NCBI RefSeq assembly: GCF_006716315.1
Contig: NZ_VFOV01000001.1
Span: 1,036,501 to 1,100,500, forward strand
DNA from: Nocardioides albertanoniae
GTDB taxonomy: Bacteria; Actinomycetota; Actinomycetes; Propionibacteriales; Nocardioidaceae
Direction of reading: 5' to 3'
Length of the DNA: 64,000 nt
Below the pieces are notes generated by a model that was given only the letters and a program-made list of their open reading frames with translations, had not been told where the DNA came from and made no database searches. Numbering within the stretch: the first letter of the stretch is position 1; each line of letters begins with the position of its first letter. Below are positions 1 to 10,319 of this stretch, in pieces. The translations under genes and the position numbers were made by a program.

Positions 1-531
1 CGCTACATCCTCGCGCCGGTCGGCGTCAGCCAGGGCACCGTCGTGGAGTCCGGCCCGGGTGCCGACATCAAGCCCGGCAACAACCTCCCGCTGCGCAACA
101 TCCCGGTCGGTACGACCATCCACAATGTTGAGCTGCGTCCCGGTGGCGGCGCGAAGATCGCCCGCTCCGCCGGCATGAGCGGCCAGCTGGTCGCCCGTGA
201 GGGCTCCAAGGCCACGCTGCGTATGCCTTCGGGCGAGATGCGCTTCGTCGACGTGCGCTGCCGCGCCACCGTTGGAGAGGTCGGCAACGCCGAGCAGTCC
301 AACATCAACTGGGGCAAGGCCGGCCGGATGCGGTGGAAGGGCGTTCGCCCGACCGTCCGTGGTGTCGTCATGAACCCGGTCGACCACCCGCACGGTGGTG
401 GTGAGGGTAAGACCTCTGGTGGCCGTCACCCGGTCAGCCCCTGGGGTAAGCCCGAGGGCCGCACGCGCAAGCGCAAGGCCTCTGACTCGCAGATCATCCG
501 CCGCCGTAAGAGCGGGAAGGGTAGGAAGTAA
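1..531 (+). CDS. rplB: 50S ribosomal protein L2, C-terminal part (5' end outside window)
   Basis: The frame is open from the first base, so the start lies upstream and the last 176 residues are present. L2 lies in the 23S rRNA core and is needed for subunit joining and peptidyl transfer. The conserved HPHGGGEGK stretch, which holds the histidine close to the peptidyl-transferase centre, and the GKPEGRTRK tail are both visible. It opens a tight co-directional run; rpsS starts 3 bases after its stop, as in the bacterial S10 operon. Confidence 0.97.
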   Translation, partial: RYILAPVGVSQGTVVESGPGADIKPGNNLPLRNIPVGTTIHNVELRPGGGAKIARSAGMSGQLVAREGSKATLRMPSGEMRFVDVRCRATVGEVGNAEQSNINWGKAGRMRWKGVRPTVRGVVMNPVDHPHGGGEGKTSGGRHPVSPWGKPEGRTRKRKASDSQIIRRRKSGKGRK

Positions 532-534
532 GCA

Positions 535-816
535 ATGCCTCGCAGCCTGAAGAAGGGCCCCTTCGTCGACGACCACCTTCAGAAGAAGGTGGACGCCGAG
601 AACGACAAGGGCAGCCACAACGTGATCAAGACCTGGTCGCGCCGCTCGATGATCGTGCCCGAGATGATCGGTCACACCATCGCGGTGCACGACGGTCGCA
701 AGCACGTCCCGGTGTTCGTCTCCGACTCGATGGTCGGGCACAAGCTGGGCGAGTTTGCCCCGACCCGCACGTTCAAGGGTCACGTGAAGGACGACCGGAA
801 GGGCCGCCGCCGCTGA
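535..816 (+). CDS. rpsS: 30S ribosomal protein S19
   Basis: The 93-residue product is full length for S19, which sits in the head of the 30S subunit and contacts the A-site finger and S13. The [15 protein letters not shown] start and the central [21 protein letters not shown] segment are typical of the family. It lies between rplB and rplV in standard S10 operon order. The ATG at 535 is preceded by a purine-rich stretch (gggaagggtaggaag) inside the end of rplB, so translation is probably coupled. Confidence 0.97.
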   Translation: MPRSLKKGPFVDDHLQKKVDAENDKGSHNVIKTWSRRSMIVPEMIGHTIAVHDGRKHVPVFVSDSMVGHKLGEFAPTRTFKGHVKDDRKGRRR

Positions 817-859
817 GGCGGTGGTGCCCAACCCACCTAGGAATCTGGAGAGAACGAGA

Positions 860-1278
860 ATGAGCACCACCGAGCGTGTGCGCGTCAGCGCCCGCCGCGA
901 GTCGCTCCTCGGCGACCAGCCGGGTGCCTTCGCGAGTGCCCGCTTCGTGCGGATCACCCCGATGAAGGCACGCCGGGTCGTCGACCTGGTCCGCGGCCTG
1001 CCCGTCGACGAGGCTTTGTCCCTGCTGCAGTTCGCGCCGCAGGCAGCCTCCGAGACTGTCTACAAGGTCCTCGAGAGCGCCATCGCCAACGCGGTGTCGG
1101 CCGAGGGTCTGGACCGTGACGACCTCGTCGTCTCGGTCGCCATGGTCGACGAAGGTCCGACCATGAAGCGCTGGCGTCCCCGCGCCCAGGGTCGTGCGAC
1201 CCGCATCAACAAGCGGACCTCGCACATCACCCTGGTCGTGCAGCCGGCGGACGTCGTCGAGAAGGGCGGAAAGAACTA

Positions 1279-1279
<1 letters not shown>
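860..1279 (+). CDS. rplV: 50S ribosomal protein L22
   Basis: L22 (139 residues) lines the nascent-peptide exit tunnel through its extended beta hairpin. The [18 protein letters not shown] segment near the N-terminus and the C-terminal [13 protein letters not shown] tail match the family. I start at ATG 860 because a GGAGAGAACGAGA purine tract lies just upstream and the product then has normal length; the frame is open to 821 but those codons are not family-like. Its TAA overlaps the ATG of rpsC (TAATG), so the two genes are coupled. Confidence 0.95.
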
Positions 1280-2106
<827 letters not shown>

Positions 2107-2109
2107 TCC

Positions 2110-2532
2110 ATGCTGATGCCCCGTCGAGTCAAGCACCGCAAGCAGCACCACCCCAAGCGCACCGGCGTTGCCAAGGGTGGCACGAAGCTTGCCTTCGGTG
2201 ACTTCGGCATCCAGGCGATCGAGGGTCACTACGTGACCAACCGCCAGATCGAGGCGGCGCGTATCGCGATGACTCGTCACATCAAGCGTGGCGGCAAGGT
2301 GTGGATCAACATCTACCCCGACGTCCCGCTGACCAAGAAGCCTGCCGAGACCCGCATGGGTTCCGGTAAGGGTTCCCCCGAGTGGTGGGTCGCCAACGTC
2401 AAGCCCGGCCGTGTCATGTTCGAGCTTTCCGGTGTCGACGAGTCCACGGCTCGCGAGGCGATGCGCCGCGCGATCCACAAGCTGCCCATGAAGTGCCGTT
2501 TCATCACGCGAGAGGCTGGTGAGTTCTCATGA
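2110..2532 (+). CDS. rplP: 50S ribosomal protein L16
   Basis: L16 (140 residues) binds 23S rRNA near the A-site tRNA elbow and helps to organise the peptidyl-transferase centre. [19 protein letters not shown] at the N-terminus is the family signature. The ATG at 2110 is chosen because actinobacterial L16 starts MLMPRR; an internal ATG at 2116 is the alternative. It follows rpsC by 3 bases and overlaps the start of rpmC. Confidence 0.96.
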   Translation: MLMPRRVKHRKQHHPKRTGVAKGGTKLAFGDFGIQAIEGHYVTNRQIEAARIAMTRHIKRGGKVWINIYPDVPLTKKPAETRMGSGKGSPEWWVANVKPGRVMFELSGVDESTAREAMRRAIHKLPMKCRFITREAGEFS

Positions 2533-2771
2533 CCAACTCTCTGCAGGCGTTCGAGCTGGACGAGCTCACCGACGTCGACCTCGAGTCGAAGCTGCGCGAG
2601 GCCAAGGAGGAGCTGTTCAACCTCCGCTTCCAGGCGGCCACCGGCCAGCTGGAGAGCCACGGTCGGCTCCGCACCGTCAAGAAGGACATCGCCCGGATCT
2701 ACACCGTGGTGCGTGAGCGCGAGCTCGGCATTCGCGTGACCCCGGGTGCCGAGACCACTGAGGAGGCCTGA
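2529..2771 (+). CDS. rpmC: 50S ribosomal protein L29
   Basis: L29 is a small two-helix protein near the tunnel exit, next to the trigger factor and SRP docking site. The 80-residue product carries the typical [21 protein letters not shown] helix. Its ATG overlaps the rplP stop codon (ATGA), so translation is coupled. The C-terminus carries a short acidic extension (GAETTEEA). Confidence 0.95.
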   Translation: MTNSLQAFELDELTDVDLESKLREAKEELFNLRFQAATGQLESHGRLRTVKKDIARIYTVVRERELGIRVTPGAETTEEA

Positions 2772-2772
2772 G

Positions 2773-3054
2773 ATGGCTACTGAGTCAACCCAGGAGACCA
2801 CCGAGCGCAACACGCGCAAGGTGCGTGAGGGCCTCGTCGTCGGCGACAAGATGGACAAGACCATCGTCGTCGAGGTTGAGGACCGCGTGAAGCACCCGCT
2901 CTACGGCAAGGTCATGCGTCGTAGCAGCAAGCTCAAGGCTCACGACGAGCAGAACACCGCCGGCGTCGGCGACCGCGTCCTGGTCATGGAGACCCGGCCG
3001 CTGTCCGCGACCAAGCGGTGGCGTCTCGTCGAGGTCGTCGAGCGCGCCAAGTGA
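2773..3054 (+). CDS. rpsQ: 30S ribosomal protein S17
   Basis: S17 (93 residues) is an OB-fold primary 16S rRNA-binding protein that nucleates the 5' domain. The [18 protein letters not shown] motif and the C-terminal [19 protein letters not shown] are diagnostic. The start is ATG 2773, preceded by GAGGAGGCC in the end of rpmC; the upstream open codons encode shadow sequence. It is the last gene of the S10-operon part of the cluster; a 181-bp gap with hairpins follows. Confidence 0.95.
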   Translation: MATESTQETTERNTRKVREGLVVGDKMDKTIVVEVEDRVKHPLYGKVMRRSSKLKAHDEQNTAGVGDRVLVMETRPLSATKRWRLVEVVERAK

Positions 3055-3058
3055 TCCT

Positions 3059-3155
3059 CGTCTCCTAGGAGACGGATCCGGCTGGTGAACTGGGCATTTC
3101 CAGGTCGCCAAATTGACCAAAGGGTGCAGGTCCAGCGACCATTGTTCGCTGGGCC
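3059..3155 (+). promoter_or_regulatory. hairpins and possible promoter between S10 and spc gene sets
   Basis: The 181-bp gap between rpsQ and rplN holds a perfect 16-bp palindrome CGTCTCCTAGGAGACG (3059-3074), a TTGACC at 3114 that could be a -35 box, and a longer stem (GGTCCAGCGA at 3129-3138 with TCGCTGGGCC at 3146-3155). This is where the S10 and spc operons are classically separated. A weak terminator, a spc promoter or a ribosomal-protein control site would all fit; no convincing -10 box was found. Confidence 0.4.
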
Positions 3156-3235
3156 TGTGCCCATCAAATCCCATTACGTTCGGCAAGGCTCCTCCGCCAT
3201 GAGCGGAGAGAGAACCAGCTCGACAAGGAGAAGTA

Positions 3236-3604
3236 ATGATCCAGCAGGAGTCGCGACTCAAGGTCGCCGACAACACTGGTGCGAAGGAGATCCTTTGCAT
3301 TCGTGTGCTCGGTGGTTCTGGTCGTCGCTACGCCGGCATCGGCGACACCATCGTCGCCACCGTCAAGGACGCTATCCCCGGTGGCAACGTGAAGAAGGGT
3401 GACGTCGTCAAGGCCGTCATCGTGCGCACCGTCAAGGAGCGCCGCCGCGCCGACGGCTCGTACATCCGCTTCGACGAGAACGCCGCCGTCATCCTCAAGA
3501 ACGACGGCGAGCCGCGAGGCACCCGCATCTTCGGCCCGGTCGGCCGCGAGCTGCGCGACAAGAAGTTCATGAAGATCATCTCGCTTGCACCGGAGGTGCT
3601 CTGA
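3236..3604 (+). CDS. rplN: 50S ribosomal protein L14
   Basis: L14 (122 residues) forms part of an intersubunit bridge with 16S rRNA. The [18 protein letters not shown] start and the C-terminal [19 protein letters not shown] end are nearly invariant in the family. A good ribosome site (GACAAGGAGAAGTA) lies just before the ATG. It is the first gene of the spc-type set and overlaps rplX by one base (TGATG). Confidence 0.97.
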   Translation: MIQQESRLKVADNTGAKEILCIRVLGGSGRRYAGIGDTIVATVKDAIPGGNVKKGDVVKAVIVRTVKERRRADGSYIRFDENAAVILKNDGEPRGTRIFGPVGRELRDKKFMKIISLAPEVL

Positions 3605-3963
3605 TGGGTCGCTCGCACATCAAGAAGGGCGACACCGTCAAGGTGATCGCTGGTAAGGACAAGGGCGGCTCCGGCAAGGTGATCGCTGTCCTCACCAAGG
3701 AGGACCGTGTCATCGTTGAGGGGATCAACCTCATCAAGAAGCACACCAAGGTCCAGGACCAGGGCGGTCGCGCCGGCACCACCGGCGGCATCGTGACCAC
3801 CGAGGCCCCGATCCACGTTTCCAACGTTCAGCTGCTCGAGGGCAACGACCCGGTTCGCGTCGGCTTCCGCCGCGAGACGGTTCAGAAGCGTCGCCCCGAC
3901 GGTTCGACGTACGCCGCTGAGCGTAGCGTTCGCATCTCGCGCAAGACCGGTAAGGACATCTGA
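3604..3963 (+). CDS. rplX: 50S ribosomal protein L24
   Basis: L24 (119 residues) is an assembly initiator for the 50S subunit and contains a KOW motif ([22 protein letters not shown]) at its N-terminus. The central [22 protein letters not shown] segment binds 23S rRNA domain I and lies near the tunnel exit. Length and order (rplN-rplX-rplE) are standard; start and stop overlap with rplN indicates coupling. Confidence 0.96.
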   Translation: MGRSHIKKGDTVKVIAGKDKGGSGKVIAVLTKEDRVIVEGINLIKKHTKVQDQGGRAGTTGGIVTTEAPIHVSNVQLLEGNDPVRVGFRRETVQKRRPDGSTYAAERSVRISRKTGKDI

Positions 3964-3965
3964 TC

Positions 3966-4526
3966 ATGACCGACACCGCTGTGGCCCCGCGCCTCAAGAC
4001 GAAGTACCGCGACGAGATCGCTCCCGAGCTCCAGAAGGAGTTCGAGATCTCGAACGTCATGCAGATCCCCGGTCTGACCAAGATCGTCGTCAACATGGGT
4101 GTCGGCGAGGCTGCTCGCGACTCCAAGCTGATCGAGGGCGCTGTCAACGACCTGACCGCGATCACCGGCCAGAAGCCGCTGATCAACAAGGCGAAGAAGT
4201 CCATCGCGCAGTTCAAGCTGCGTGAGGGCATGCCGATCGGTGCGCACGTCACGCTGCGCGGCGACCGCATGTGGGAGTTCCTCGACCGCCTGCTGTCGCT
4301 CGCCCTGCCCCGTATCCGCGACTTCCGCGGTCTCAACGGCAAGCAGTTCGACGGCAACGGCAACTACACCTTCGGTCTCACCGAGCAGGTCATGTTCCAC
4401 GAGATCAACCAGGACAAGATCGACCGCTCGCGGGGCATGGACATCACCCTCGTGACGACTGCCACCAACGACGACCAGGGTCGCGCGCTGCTCAAGGCGC
4501 TCGGCTTCCCGTTCAAGGAGAACTGA
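3966..4526 (+). CDS. rplE: 50S ribosomal protein L5
   Basis: L5 (186 residues) binds 5S rRNA in the central protuberance and contacts the P-site tRNA and S13. The [16 protein letters not shown] segment and the [20 protein letters not shown] segment are family signatures. It begins 3 bases after rplX and is followed 2 bases later by rpsN, so the three genes are tightly packed. Confidence 0.97.
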   Translation: MTDTAVAPRLKTKYRDEIAPELQKEFEISNVMQIPGLTKIVVNMGVGEAARDSKLIEGAVNDLTAITGQKPLINKAKKSIAQFKLREGMPIGAHVTLRGDRMWEFLDRLLSLALPRIRDFRGLNGKQFDGNGNYTFGLTEQVMFHEINQDKIDRSRGMDITLVTTATNDDQGRALLKALGFPFKEN

Positions 4527-4527
4527 G

Positions 4528-4713
4528 ATGGCGAAGACCGCTCTCAAGGTGAAGGCCGCCCGCAAGCCGAAGTTTGCGGTTCGCGGTTACACCCGCTGCC
4601 AGCGCTGCGGCCGCCCGAAGGCCGTGTTCCGCAAGTTCGGCCTGTGCCGAATCTGCCTGCGCGAGATGGCCCACCGGGGCGAGCTGCCCGGCGTCACCAA
4701 GTCCTCCTGGTGA
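4528..4713 (+). CDS. rpsN: 30S ribosomal protein S14, zinc-binding (type Z)
   Basis: This is the short, 61-residue S14 of the zinc-binding C+ type. The two CXXC pairs (CQRCGRP near residue 24 and CRICLRE near residue 40) ligate one zinc. S14 sits in the 30S head near the A site. Many actinobacteria keep a second, zinc-free S14 elsewhere that replaces this form under zinc starvation; none is seen in this window. The 83-bp gap to rpsH is the largest inside this gene set. Confidence 0.96.
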   Translation: MAKTALKVKAARKPKFAVRGYTRCQRCGRPKAVFRKFGLCRICLREMAHRGELPGVTKSSW

Positions 4714-4796
4714 GCGATCACCGTTCCAACCACTGACGTTGAAGGTCCGCCGAAGCTGTTCGGTGGAAACCACTACGAGAAAGGGCCGTTCGGCCA

Positions 4797-5204
4797 ATGA
4801 CGATGACTGACCCGATCGCAGACATGCTCACTCGTCTGCGCAACGCCAACCAGGCGTTCCACGATACGGTTTCGATGCCGTACAGCAAGCTGAAGCAGGG
4901 CGTCGCTGAGATCCTCCAGCAGGAGGGTTACATCACCAAGTACGAGGTGGCGGAGCCGGGCGAGGGCGAGGTCGGCAAGACGCTGACGATCACCCTCAAG
5001 TACGGCCGCACCCGTGAGCGCTCGATCGCCGGCGTACGCCGCATCAGCAAGCCCGGCCTGCGTGTCTACGCAAAGCACACCGGTCTCCCCAAGGTGCTCG
5101 GCGGCCTCGGCGTCGCGATCATCTCGACGAGCCAGGGGCTGCTGACCGACCGCCAGGCCAACAAGAAGGGCGTAGGTGGGGAAGTCCTCGCCTACGTCTG
5201 GTAA
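4797..5204 (+). CDS. rpsH: 30S ribosomal protein S8
   Basis: S8 (135 residues) is a primary 16S rRNA-binding protein and, in E. coli, the translational repressor of the spc operon. [21 protein letters not shown] and the C-terminal GGEVLAYVW are diagnostic. ATG 4797 is favoured over ATG 4803 because a GAGAAAGGG ribosome site lies about 10 bases before it. A short GGCCGTTCGGCC inverted repeat touches the start codon and might affect initiation. Confidence 0.96.
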   Translation: MTMTDPIADMLTRLRNANQAFHDTVSMPYSKLKQGVAEILQQEGYITKYEVAEPGEGEVGKTLTITLKYGRTRERSIAGVRRISKPGLRVYAKHTGLPKVLGGLGVAIISTSQGLLTDRQANKKGVGGEVLAYVW

Positions 5205-5225
5205 CCAGGGAAGGGAGAAGAAGAA

Positions 5226-5765
5226 ATGTCGCGTATTGGCAAGCTCCCCGTCCAGGTTCCGGCCGGCGTGGACGTCACCATCGACGGCCAGACTGTGACG
5301 GTCAAGGGCCCCAAGGGCACCCTGTCGCACACTGTGGCCACCCCGATCACGGTCACGAAGGGTGACGGCGTCCTCGACGTCGAGCGCCCCGACGACAGCC
5401 GGGACAACAGGTCGCTGCACGGCCTGTCCCGCACGCTGGTCAACAACATGGTCCTGGGTGTCACCGAGGGCTACGAGAAGAAGCTCGAGATCGTCGGCGT
5501 GGGTTACCGCGTCCTGCCGAAGGGCCCGACCAAGCTGGAGTTCCAGCTGGGCTACTCGCACCCGATCGTCTTCGACGCTCCTGAGGGCATCACCTTCACC
5601 ACCGACGGTCCGACCAAGCTCGGCGTCGTGGGCATCGACAAGCAGCAGGTCGGTGAGGTTGCGGCCAACATCCGCAAGCTGCGCAAGCCGGAGCCCTACA
5701 AGGGTAAGGGCGTTCGTTACGCCGGCGAGAACATCCGCCGCAAGGTCGGAAAGGCTGGTAAGTGA
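5226..5765 (+). CDS. rplF: 50S ribosomal protein L6
   Basis: L6 (179 residues) has two related alpha/beta domains and lies near the factor-binding region and the L12 stalk base. [20 protein letters not shown] and the C-terminal [14 protein letters not shown] motif are the family hallmarks. A strong ribosome site (AGGGAAGGGAGAAGAA) precedes ATG 5226. Its TGA overlaps the ATG of rplR. Confidence 0.97.
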   Translation: MSRIGKLPVQVPAGVDVTIDGQTVTVKGPKGTLSHTVATPITVTKGDGVLDVERPDDSRDNRSLHGLSRTLVNNMVLGVTEGYEKKLEIVGVGYRVLPKGPTKLEFQLGYSHPIVFDAPEGITFTTDGPTKLGVVGIDKQQVGEVAANIRKLRKPEPYKGKGVRYAGENIRRKVGKAGK

Positions 5766-6148
5766 TGGCCATCTCGCTGTCGAACAACAAGCACACCGCT
5801 TCCCGTGTCCGTTCGCGTCTGCGTCGTCAGGCCCGCGGTCGGAAGAGGATCGACGGTACGCCGGAGCGCCCGCGCCTCGTCGTGACCCGGTCGTCCAAGC
5901 ACATCACCGCCCAGGTCGTCGACGACCTGGCCGGCAAGACGCTTGCGTCGGCCTCGACCATCGAGGGCGACCTGCGGTCCGCCTCGGGTGACAAGACCGC
6001 CAAGGCCAAGCAGGTCGGCGAGCTGGTCGCCTCCCGCGCCAAGGCCGCGGGCGTCGAGACGGTCGTCTTCGACCGTGCCGGTAACAAGTACCACGGCCGT
6101 GTTGCCGCGCTCGCTGACGGCGCGCGCGACGGCGGTCTGGCCTTCTGA
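5765..6148 (+). CDS. rplR: 50S ribosomal protein L18
   Basis: L18 (127 residues) binds 5S rRNA with L5 in the central protuberance. The [27 protein letters not shown] basic N-terminus and the C-terminal [20 protein letters not shown] stretch are typical. I start at ATG 5765 (overlapping the rplF stop); GTG 5762 would add one residue. Gene order rplF-rplR-rpsE is standard. Confidence 0.95.
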   Translation: MAISLSNNKHTASRVRSRLRRQARGRKRIDGTPERPRLVVTRSSKHITAQVVDDLAGKTLASASTIEGDLRSASGDKTAKAKQVGELVASRAKAAGVETVVFDRAGNKYHGRVAALADGARDGGLAF

Positions 6149-6182
6149 TCGCAAGAGCTGAAGAGAGTAGAGGAAGAGTCTC

Positions 6183-6794
6183 ATGAGCGGAGCCCAGCGC
6201 GGACAGCGTGGTGGCGAGCGCCGAGGTCGCGACGACCGTCGCAACCAAGGTGCCGACAAGACCGCCTACATCGAGAAGGTCGTTGCGATCAACCGCGTCG
6301 CCAAGGTCGTGAAGGGTGGTCGTCGCTTCAGCTTCACCGCCCTCGTGATCGTCGGTGACGGTGAAGGTCTGGTCGGCGTCGGATACGGTAAGGCGAAGGA
6401 AGTTCCCGCGGCGATCGCCAAGGGTGTCGAGGAAGCGAAGAAGCAGTTCTTCCGCGTTCCCCGCATCCAGGGCACGATCCCGCACCCGGTGCAGGGTGAG
6501 AAGGCCGCTGGTGTGGTCCTTCTCCGTCCGGCCGCCCCTGGTACCGGTGTTATCGCCGGTGGCCCGGTGCGTGCGGTCCTGGAGTGCGCCGGCATCCACG
6601 ACGTGCTGAGCAAGTCGCTCGGTTCGTCCAACCAGATCAACATCGTCCACGCGACGGTGGAGGCCCTGCGGATGCTCGAGCAGCCCGAGGCCGTCGCCGC
6701 CCGTCGTGGTCTCCCGGTCGAGGACGTTGCTCCGGAGGCGCTGCTCAAGTCGCAGGCCGAGGCTCAGGCGCCCGCGGCGGAGGTGTCGGTCTGA
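6183..6794 (+). CDS. rpsE: 30S ribosomal protein S5
   Basis: S5 (203 residues) contributes to decoding accuracy and the mRNA entry channel. The N-terminal double-stranded-RNA-binding fold ([20 protein letters not shown]) and the [19 protein letters not shown] segment are present. Both ends carry extensions: a short Arg/Gly-rich head and an Ala/Glu-rich tail. An AGAGTAGAGGAAGAG purine tract precedes the ATG. The stop overlaps the rpmD start. Confidence 0.96.
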   Translation: MSGAQRGQRGGERRGRDDRRNQGADKTAYIEKVVAINRVAKVVKGGRRFSFTALVIVGDGEGLVGVGYGKAKEVPAAIAKGVEEAKKQFFRVPRIQGTIPHPVQGEKAAGVVLLRPAAPGTGVIAGGPVRAVLECAGIHDVLSKSLGSSNQINIVHATVEALRMLEQPEAVAARRGLPVEDVAPEALLKSQAEAQAPAAEVSV

Positions 6795-6976
6795 TGGCAC
6801 AGCTGAAGGTCAAGCAGAACAAGGGCCTCGTTGGTCTCAAGCAGAACCAGCGGGACACCCTGCGTACGCTCGGTCTCAAGCGGATCGGCGACGTAGTCGT
6901 CAAGGAGGACCGCCCGGAGATCCGCGGCATGGTCCAGACCGTCCGTCACCTGGTGACGGTCGAGGAGGTCGACTGA
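6794..6976 (+). CDS. rpmD: 50S ribosomal protein L30
   Basis: This 60-residue protein has the full L30 fold ([20 protein letters not shown] with [20 protein letters not shown]). The start at ATG 6794 overlaps the TGA of rpsE; longer open sequence in this frame runs antiparallel in logic to rpsE and is only a shadow. It lies in the normal rpsE-rpmD-rplO order, one base before rplO. Confidence 0.95.
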   Translation: MAQLKVKQNKGLVGLKQNQRDTLRTLGLKRIGDVVVKEDRPEIRGMVQTVRHLVTVEEVD

Positions 6977-6977
6977 T

Positions 6978-7418
6978 ATGGCACTCAAGGTGCACAACCT
7001 GGCGCCGGCTCCCGGCTCCAAGAAGGCCAAGACCCGTGTTGGTCGTGGTGAGGCTTCGAAGGGCAAGACTGCCGGTCGAGGCACCAAGGGCACGAAGGCC
7101 CGTTACCAGGTCCCGGCTGCCTTCGAGGGTGGCCAGACCCCGATGCACATGCGGCTCCCCAAGCTGAAGGGCTTCAAGAACCCCTTCAAGGTGGAGTTCC
7201 AGGTCGTCAACCTCGACAAGCTCAACGAGCTGTTCCCTGAGGGCGGCGTCGTCACCCCCGAGACCCTGATCGAGAAGGGTGCTGTCCGCAAGGGCCACCC
7301 GGTCAAGGTCCTGGGCCAGGGCGACCTGTCCGTCAAGGTCGAGATCAGCGCCAACGCCTTCTCCGGCTCTGCCAAGGAGAAGATCGAGGCCGCTGGCGGA
7401 ACTGTCACGGTGCTCTGA
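6978..7418 (+). CDS. rplO: 50S ribosomal protein L15
   Basis: L15 (146 residues) is an early assembly protein of the 50S core. The glycine-rich N-terminal arm ([21 protein letters not shown]) and the following [23 protein letters not shown] are diagnostic. It closes the ribosomal part of the spc set; a strong hairpin lies between its stop and secY, so transcription of secY-adk-map may be partly independent. Confidence 0.96.
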   Translation: MALKVHNLAPAPGSKKAKTRVGRGEASKGKTAGRGTKGTKARYQVPAAFEGGQTPMHMRLPKLKGFKNPFKVEFQVVNLDKLNELFPEGGVVTPETLIEKGAVRKGHPVKVLGQGDLSVKVEISANAFSGSAKEKIEAAGGTVTVL

Positions 7419-7449
7419 CAGTTCTACTAACGTAGAGCCTGTCTCGTGG

Positions 7450-7489
7450 GAGCGCGGCCGGGTCGCCCTGATGGGTCCCGTCCGCGCTC
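7450..7489 (+). terminator. hairpin between rplO and secY
   Basis: GAGCGCGGCCGGG at 7450-7462 pairs with CCCGTCCGCGCTC at 7477-7489 (12 pairs with one mismatch, 14-base loop). There is no long T run; the tail reads tcgacgtttga. It would act as a full or partial terminator that lowers expression of secY relative to the ribosomal genes. Confidence 0.6.
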
Positions 7490-7509
7490 TCGACGTTTGA
7501 GGCCCTATG

Positions 7510-7539
7510 TTCACGACCCTTCGTGGCGGCTGTTAGGCT
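7510..7539 (+). promoter_or_regulatory. candidate promoter for secY-adk-map
   Basis: TTCACG (7510-7515) and TAGGCT (7534-7539) are separated by 18 bases and lie about 63 bases before the secY start, just after the hairpin that follows rplO. TAGGCT-like -10 boxes are common in actinobacteria. The position suggests that secY-adk-map has its own promoter; this is read from the sequence only. Confidence 0.4.
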
Positions 7540-7601
7540 TCCACGGGTTTTCGCATCGGCGCAGGCCCTGCGACCCCTGATTGTCGAAAGAGGAACCATT
7601 C

Positions 7602-8912
7602 GTGCTTGGCGCGTTCGCTTCAGCGTTCCGTACACCGGACCTGCGCAAGAAGCTGCTCTTCGTTCTCCTGATCGTCGTGATCTTCCGGGCAGGATCTCAG
7701 ATCCCTGCTCCTGGCGTTCACGTGGCGAACGTCCAGCAGTGTCTTGACACCGCCCAGAGTGGTGACAGTGCCGGGCTCTACAACCTGGTGAATCTCTTCT
7801 CCGGCGGCGCCCTGCTGCAGCTGACGATCTTCGCGCTCGGCATCATGCCGTACATCACCGCGAGCATCATCCTGCAGCTGCTCGTCGTCGTGATCCCCCG
7901 TCTGGAGGCCCTCAAGAAGGAGGGCCAGGCGGGTCAGACGAAGATCACTCAGTACACGCGCTACCTGACTCTCGGCCTGGCCGTGCTGCAGGCCACCGGC
8001 ATCGTCGCGCTGGCTCGTTCGGGCGACCTGCTCCAGGGATGCTCCAAGCCGCTGCTCCACGACGACGGCACCGCGACCTTCCTGGTCATGGTCGTCACCA
8101 TGACCGCCGGCACCGCGGTCATCATGTGGCTCGGTGAGCTGATCACCGAGCGCGGCATCGGCAACGGCATGTCGATCCTGATCTTCACCCAGGTCGTCGC
8201 CACGTTCCCGGCCACGATGTGGGCGGTCAAGAACGACAAGGGCTGGTGGACCTTCTCGATCGTGCTGGTCATCGGTCTGGCGATCATGGCCGCGGTCATC
8301 TTCATCGAGCAGGCTCAGCGCCGCATCCCGGTGCAGTACGCCCGCCGGATGGTCGGCCGCAAGATGTTCGGCGGCTCCTCGACCTACATCCCGCTCAAGG
8401 TGAACCAGGCCGGTGTCATCCCGGTCATCTTCGCCTCCTCGCTGCTCTACCTGCCGGCGATGGCTGCTCAGTTCAACCAGAACGCGAAGAACCCGCCGAT
8501 GTGGGTCGACTGGATCAATAACTACTTCGTCAAGGGCGACCACCCGATCTACATGGCGACGTACTTCGCGTTGATCATCTTCTTCACCTACTTCTACGTG
8601 TCGATCACCTTCAACCCACCGGAGGTCGCCGACAACATGAAGAAATACGGCGGCTTCATCCCAGGAATTCGGGCCGGGAAGCCGACCGAGGACTACCTGT
8701 CCTATGTTTTGTCCCGTATCACGCTGCCGGGCTCGCTCTACCTCGGTCTGATCGCACTCATCCCGTTGATCGCTCTTGCGCTCGTCGGGGCGAACCAGAA
8801 CTTCCCCTTCGGTGGCACCTCGATCCTCATCATGGTCGGTGTCGCTCTCGACACGGTGAAGCAGATCGAGAGCCAGCTCCAGCAGCGCAACTATGAAGGG
8901 TTCCTCCGATGA
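7602..8912 (+). CDS. secY: preprotein translocase subunit SecY
   Basis: SecY (436 residues) is the channel of the Sec translocon in the cytoplasmic membrane. Ten hydrophobic segments are visible, with the plug region after segment 1 and typical loops (QYTRYLTLGLAVLQATG, ERGIGNGMSILIF, QAQRRIPVQYARRMVGRKM). GTG 7602 is chosen because AGAGGA lies 7 bases upstream and the product then starts LGAFASAFRTPDLRKK like other actinobacterial SecY; TTG 7581 is an in-frame alternative. It overlaps adk by 4 bases. Confidence 0.96.
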   Translation: MLGAFASAFRTPDLRKKLLFVLLIVVIFRAGSQIPAPGVHVANVQQCLDTAQSGDSAGLYNLVNLFSGGALLQLTIFALGIMPYITASIILQLLVVVIPRLEALKKEGQAGQTKITQYTRYLTLGLAVLQATGIVALARSGDLLQGCSKPLLHDDGTATFLVMVVTMTAGTAVIMWLGELITERGIGNGMSILIFTQVVATFPATMWAVKNDKGWWTFSIVLVIGLAIMAAVIFIEQAQRRIPVQYARRMVGRKMFGGSSTYIPLKVNQAGVIPVIFASSLLYLPAMAAQFNQNAKNPPMWVDWINNYFVKGDHPIYMATYFALIIFFTYFYVSITFNPPEVADNMKKYGGFIPGIRAGKPTEDYLSYVLSRITLPGSLYLGLIALIPLIALALVGANQNFPFGGTSILIMVGVALDTVKQIESQLQQRNYEGFLR

Positions 8913-9484
8913 GACTGATCATCATGGGCCCGCCGGGAGCCGGCAAGGGCACCCAGGCGAAGTTCATTGCCGAGCACTTCGGGATCCCCGCGATCTCGAC
9001 CGGCGACATCTTCCGCGCCAATGTCTCCCAGGGCACGCCACTGGGTCTCGAGGCGAAGTCCTACATGGACAAGGGAGAGTACGTCCCGGACTCGGTGACG
9101 AACCTGATGGTTCGCAACCGCATCGACGAGCCCGACGCATCCCACGGCTTCCTCCTCGACGGCTACCCGCGCACCCTCGCGCAGGTCGAGGAGCTCGACG
9201 GGATGATCAAGTTCACCGGCCACGCGCTGGACGCCGTGGTCGTGCTGACCGTCGACAAGGACGAGATCGTGCAGCGGCTGCTCCAGCGCTCCGAGGTCGA
9301 GGGCCGTGCCGACGACACCGAAGACGTCATCCGCCGGCGCCAGGAGGTCTACCTCGAGGAGACGGCGCCGCTGATCGAGGTCTACAAGGGTCGCGGGCTG
9401 GTCCACGAGATCGACGGCATGGGTGAGGTCGACGACGTCACCAAGCGCATCTTCGACGAGCTCGACATCATCCCCGAATCCTGA
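8909..9484 (+). CDS. adk: adenylate kinase
   Basis: The enzyme converts ATP and AMP to two ADP in the cytoplasm. The P-loop GPPGAGKGTQAKF at the N-terminus, the AMP-binding LDGYPRT segment near residue 85 and the DDTEDVIRRRQEVY segment are all present. At 191 residues it is the short form without the zinc-containing LID insertion, as usual in actinobacteria. ATG overlaps the secY stop (ATGA), giving the classical secY-adk coupling. Confidence 0.96.
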   Translation: MRLIIMGPPGAGKGTQAKFIAEHFGIPAISTGDIFRANVSQGTPLGLEAKSYMDKGEYVPDSVTNLMVRNRIDEPDASHGFLLDGYPRTLAQVEELDGMIKFTGHALDAVVVLTVDKDEIVQRLLQRSEVEGRADDTEDVIRRRQEVYLEETAPLIEVYKGRGLVHEIDGMGEVDDVTKRIFDELDIIPES

Positions 9485-9503
9485 ACTGAAATACTCTGAA
9501 TCC

Positions 9504-10319
9504 ATGGGTTTCTTGAACAGCATCCAGATCAAGACCCCTGAACAGATCGAGAAGATGCGTATTGCCGGCCTGGTGGTCGGGGAGACGCTTGAGGTGCTCC
9601 GGGCCGCTGCGCGGCCCGGGGTCACCCTTCTCGAGCTGGACGCCATCGCGGAGGACTCGATCCGGTCCCGCGGTGGCGTTCCTTCGTTCAAGGGCTATCA
9701 CGGCTTCCCCGGTTCGATCTGCGCCTCGGTCAACGAGGTCGTCGTCCACGGCATCCCGGGCTCCCGGACGCTGAAGGACGGCGACATCATCTCCATCGAC
9801 TGCGGCGCGATCGTCGACGGCTGGCACGGTGACGCCGCGATCACGGTGGCGATGGGATCTGTGCCCGACGAGGTCTCCGAGCTGATGCGGGTCACCGAGG
9901 AGTCCATGTGGCGCGGCATCGCGGCCGCGCGCCTGGGCGGCCGGGTCACCGACATCTCCCACGCGGTCGAGACCCACGTCGACTCCCAGGGCGACTACGG
10001 CATCCTCGAGGACTTCAGCGGGCACGGCATCGGCACCGAGATGCACATGGAGCCGTCGGTCTTCAACTACGGCAAGCCTGGCAAGGGCCCGAAGCTGCAA
10101 CGCGGCATCGCGCTGGCGGTCGAGCCGATGCTCACCCTCGGCGGCCACGAGGTCACGACCCTCGACGACGACTGGACCGTCGTCACCGACGACGGCTCCT
10201 GGGCCGCCCACTACGAGCACACCTTCGCGCTGACGCCCGACGGTGCCTGGGTCCTCACCGCCCTCGATGGCGGCGAGGAGATGCTCGGCAAGCTCGGTGT
10301 GCCCTGGGGCGGGCACTGA
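9504..10319 (+). CDS. map: type I methionine aminopeptidase
   Basis: Removes the initiator methionine from nascent proteins. The 271-residue product has the pita-bread fold metal ligands: DCGAIVDGWHGDAA (two Asp), GHGIGTEMH (His), EPMLTLGG (Glu) and YEHTFAL (Glu). ATG 9504 is chosen because the N-terminus MGFLNSIQIKTPEQIEKMR is family-like and the open frame upstream overlaps adk. In many actinobacteria infA follows directly; here 7 kb of other genes intervene. Confidence 0.95.
   Translation: MGFLNSIQIKTPEQIEKMRIAGLVVGETLEVLRAAARPGVTLLELDAIAEDSIRSRGGVPSFKGYHGFPGSICASVNEVVVHGIPGSRTLKDGDIISIDCGAIVDGWHGDAAITVAMGSVPDEVSELMRVTEESMWRGIAAARLGGRVTDISHAVETHVDSQGDYGILEDFSGHGIGTEMHMEPSVFNYGKPGKGPKLQRGIALAVEPMLTLGGHEVTTLDDDWTVVTDDGSWAAHYEHTFALTPDGAWVLTALDGGEEMLGKLGVPWGGH

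Noticed and set aside
43..531. ATG at 43 as the start of rplB
   Set aside because: The frame is open to base 1 and encodes conserved L2 sequence upstream of that ATG.
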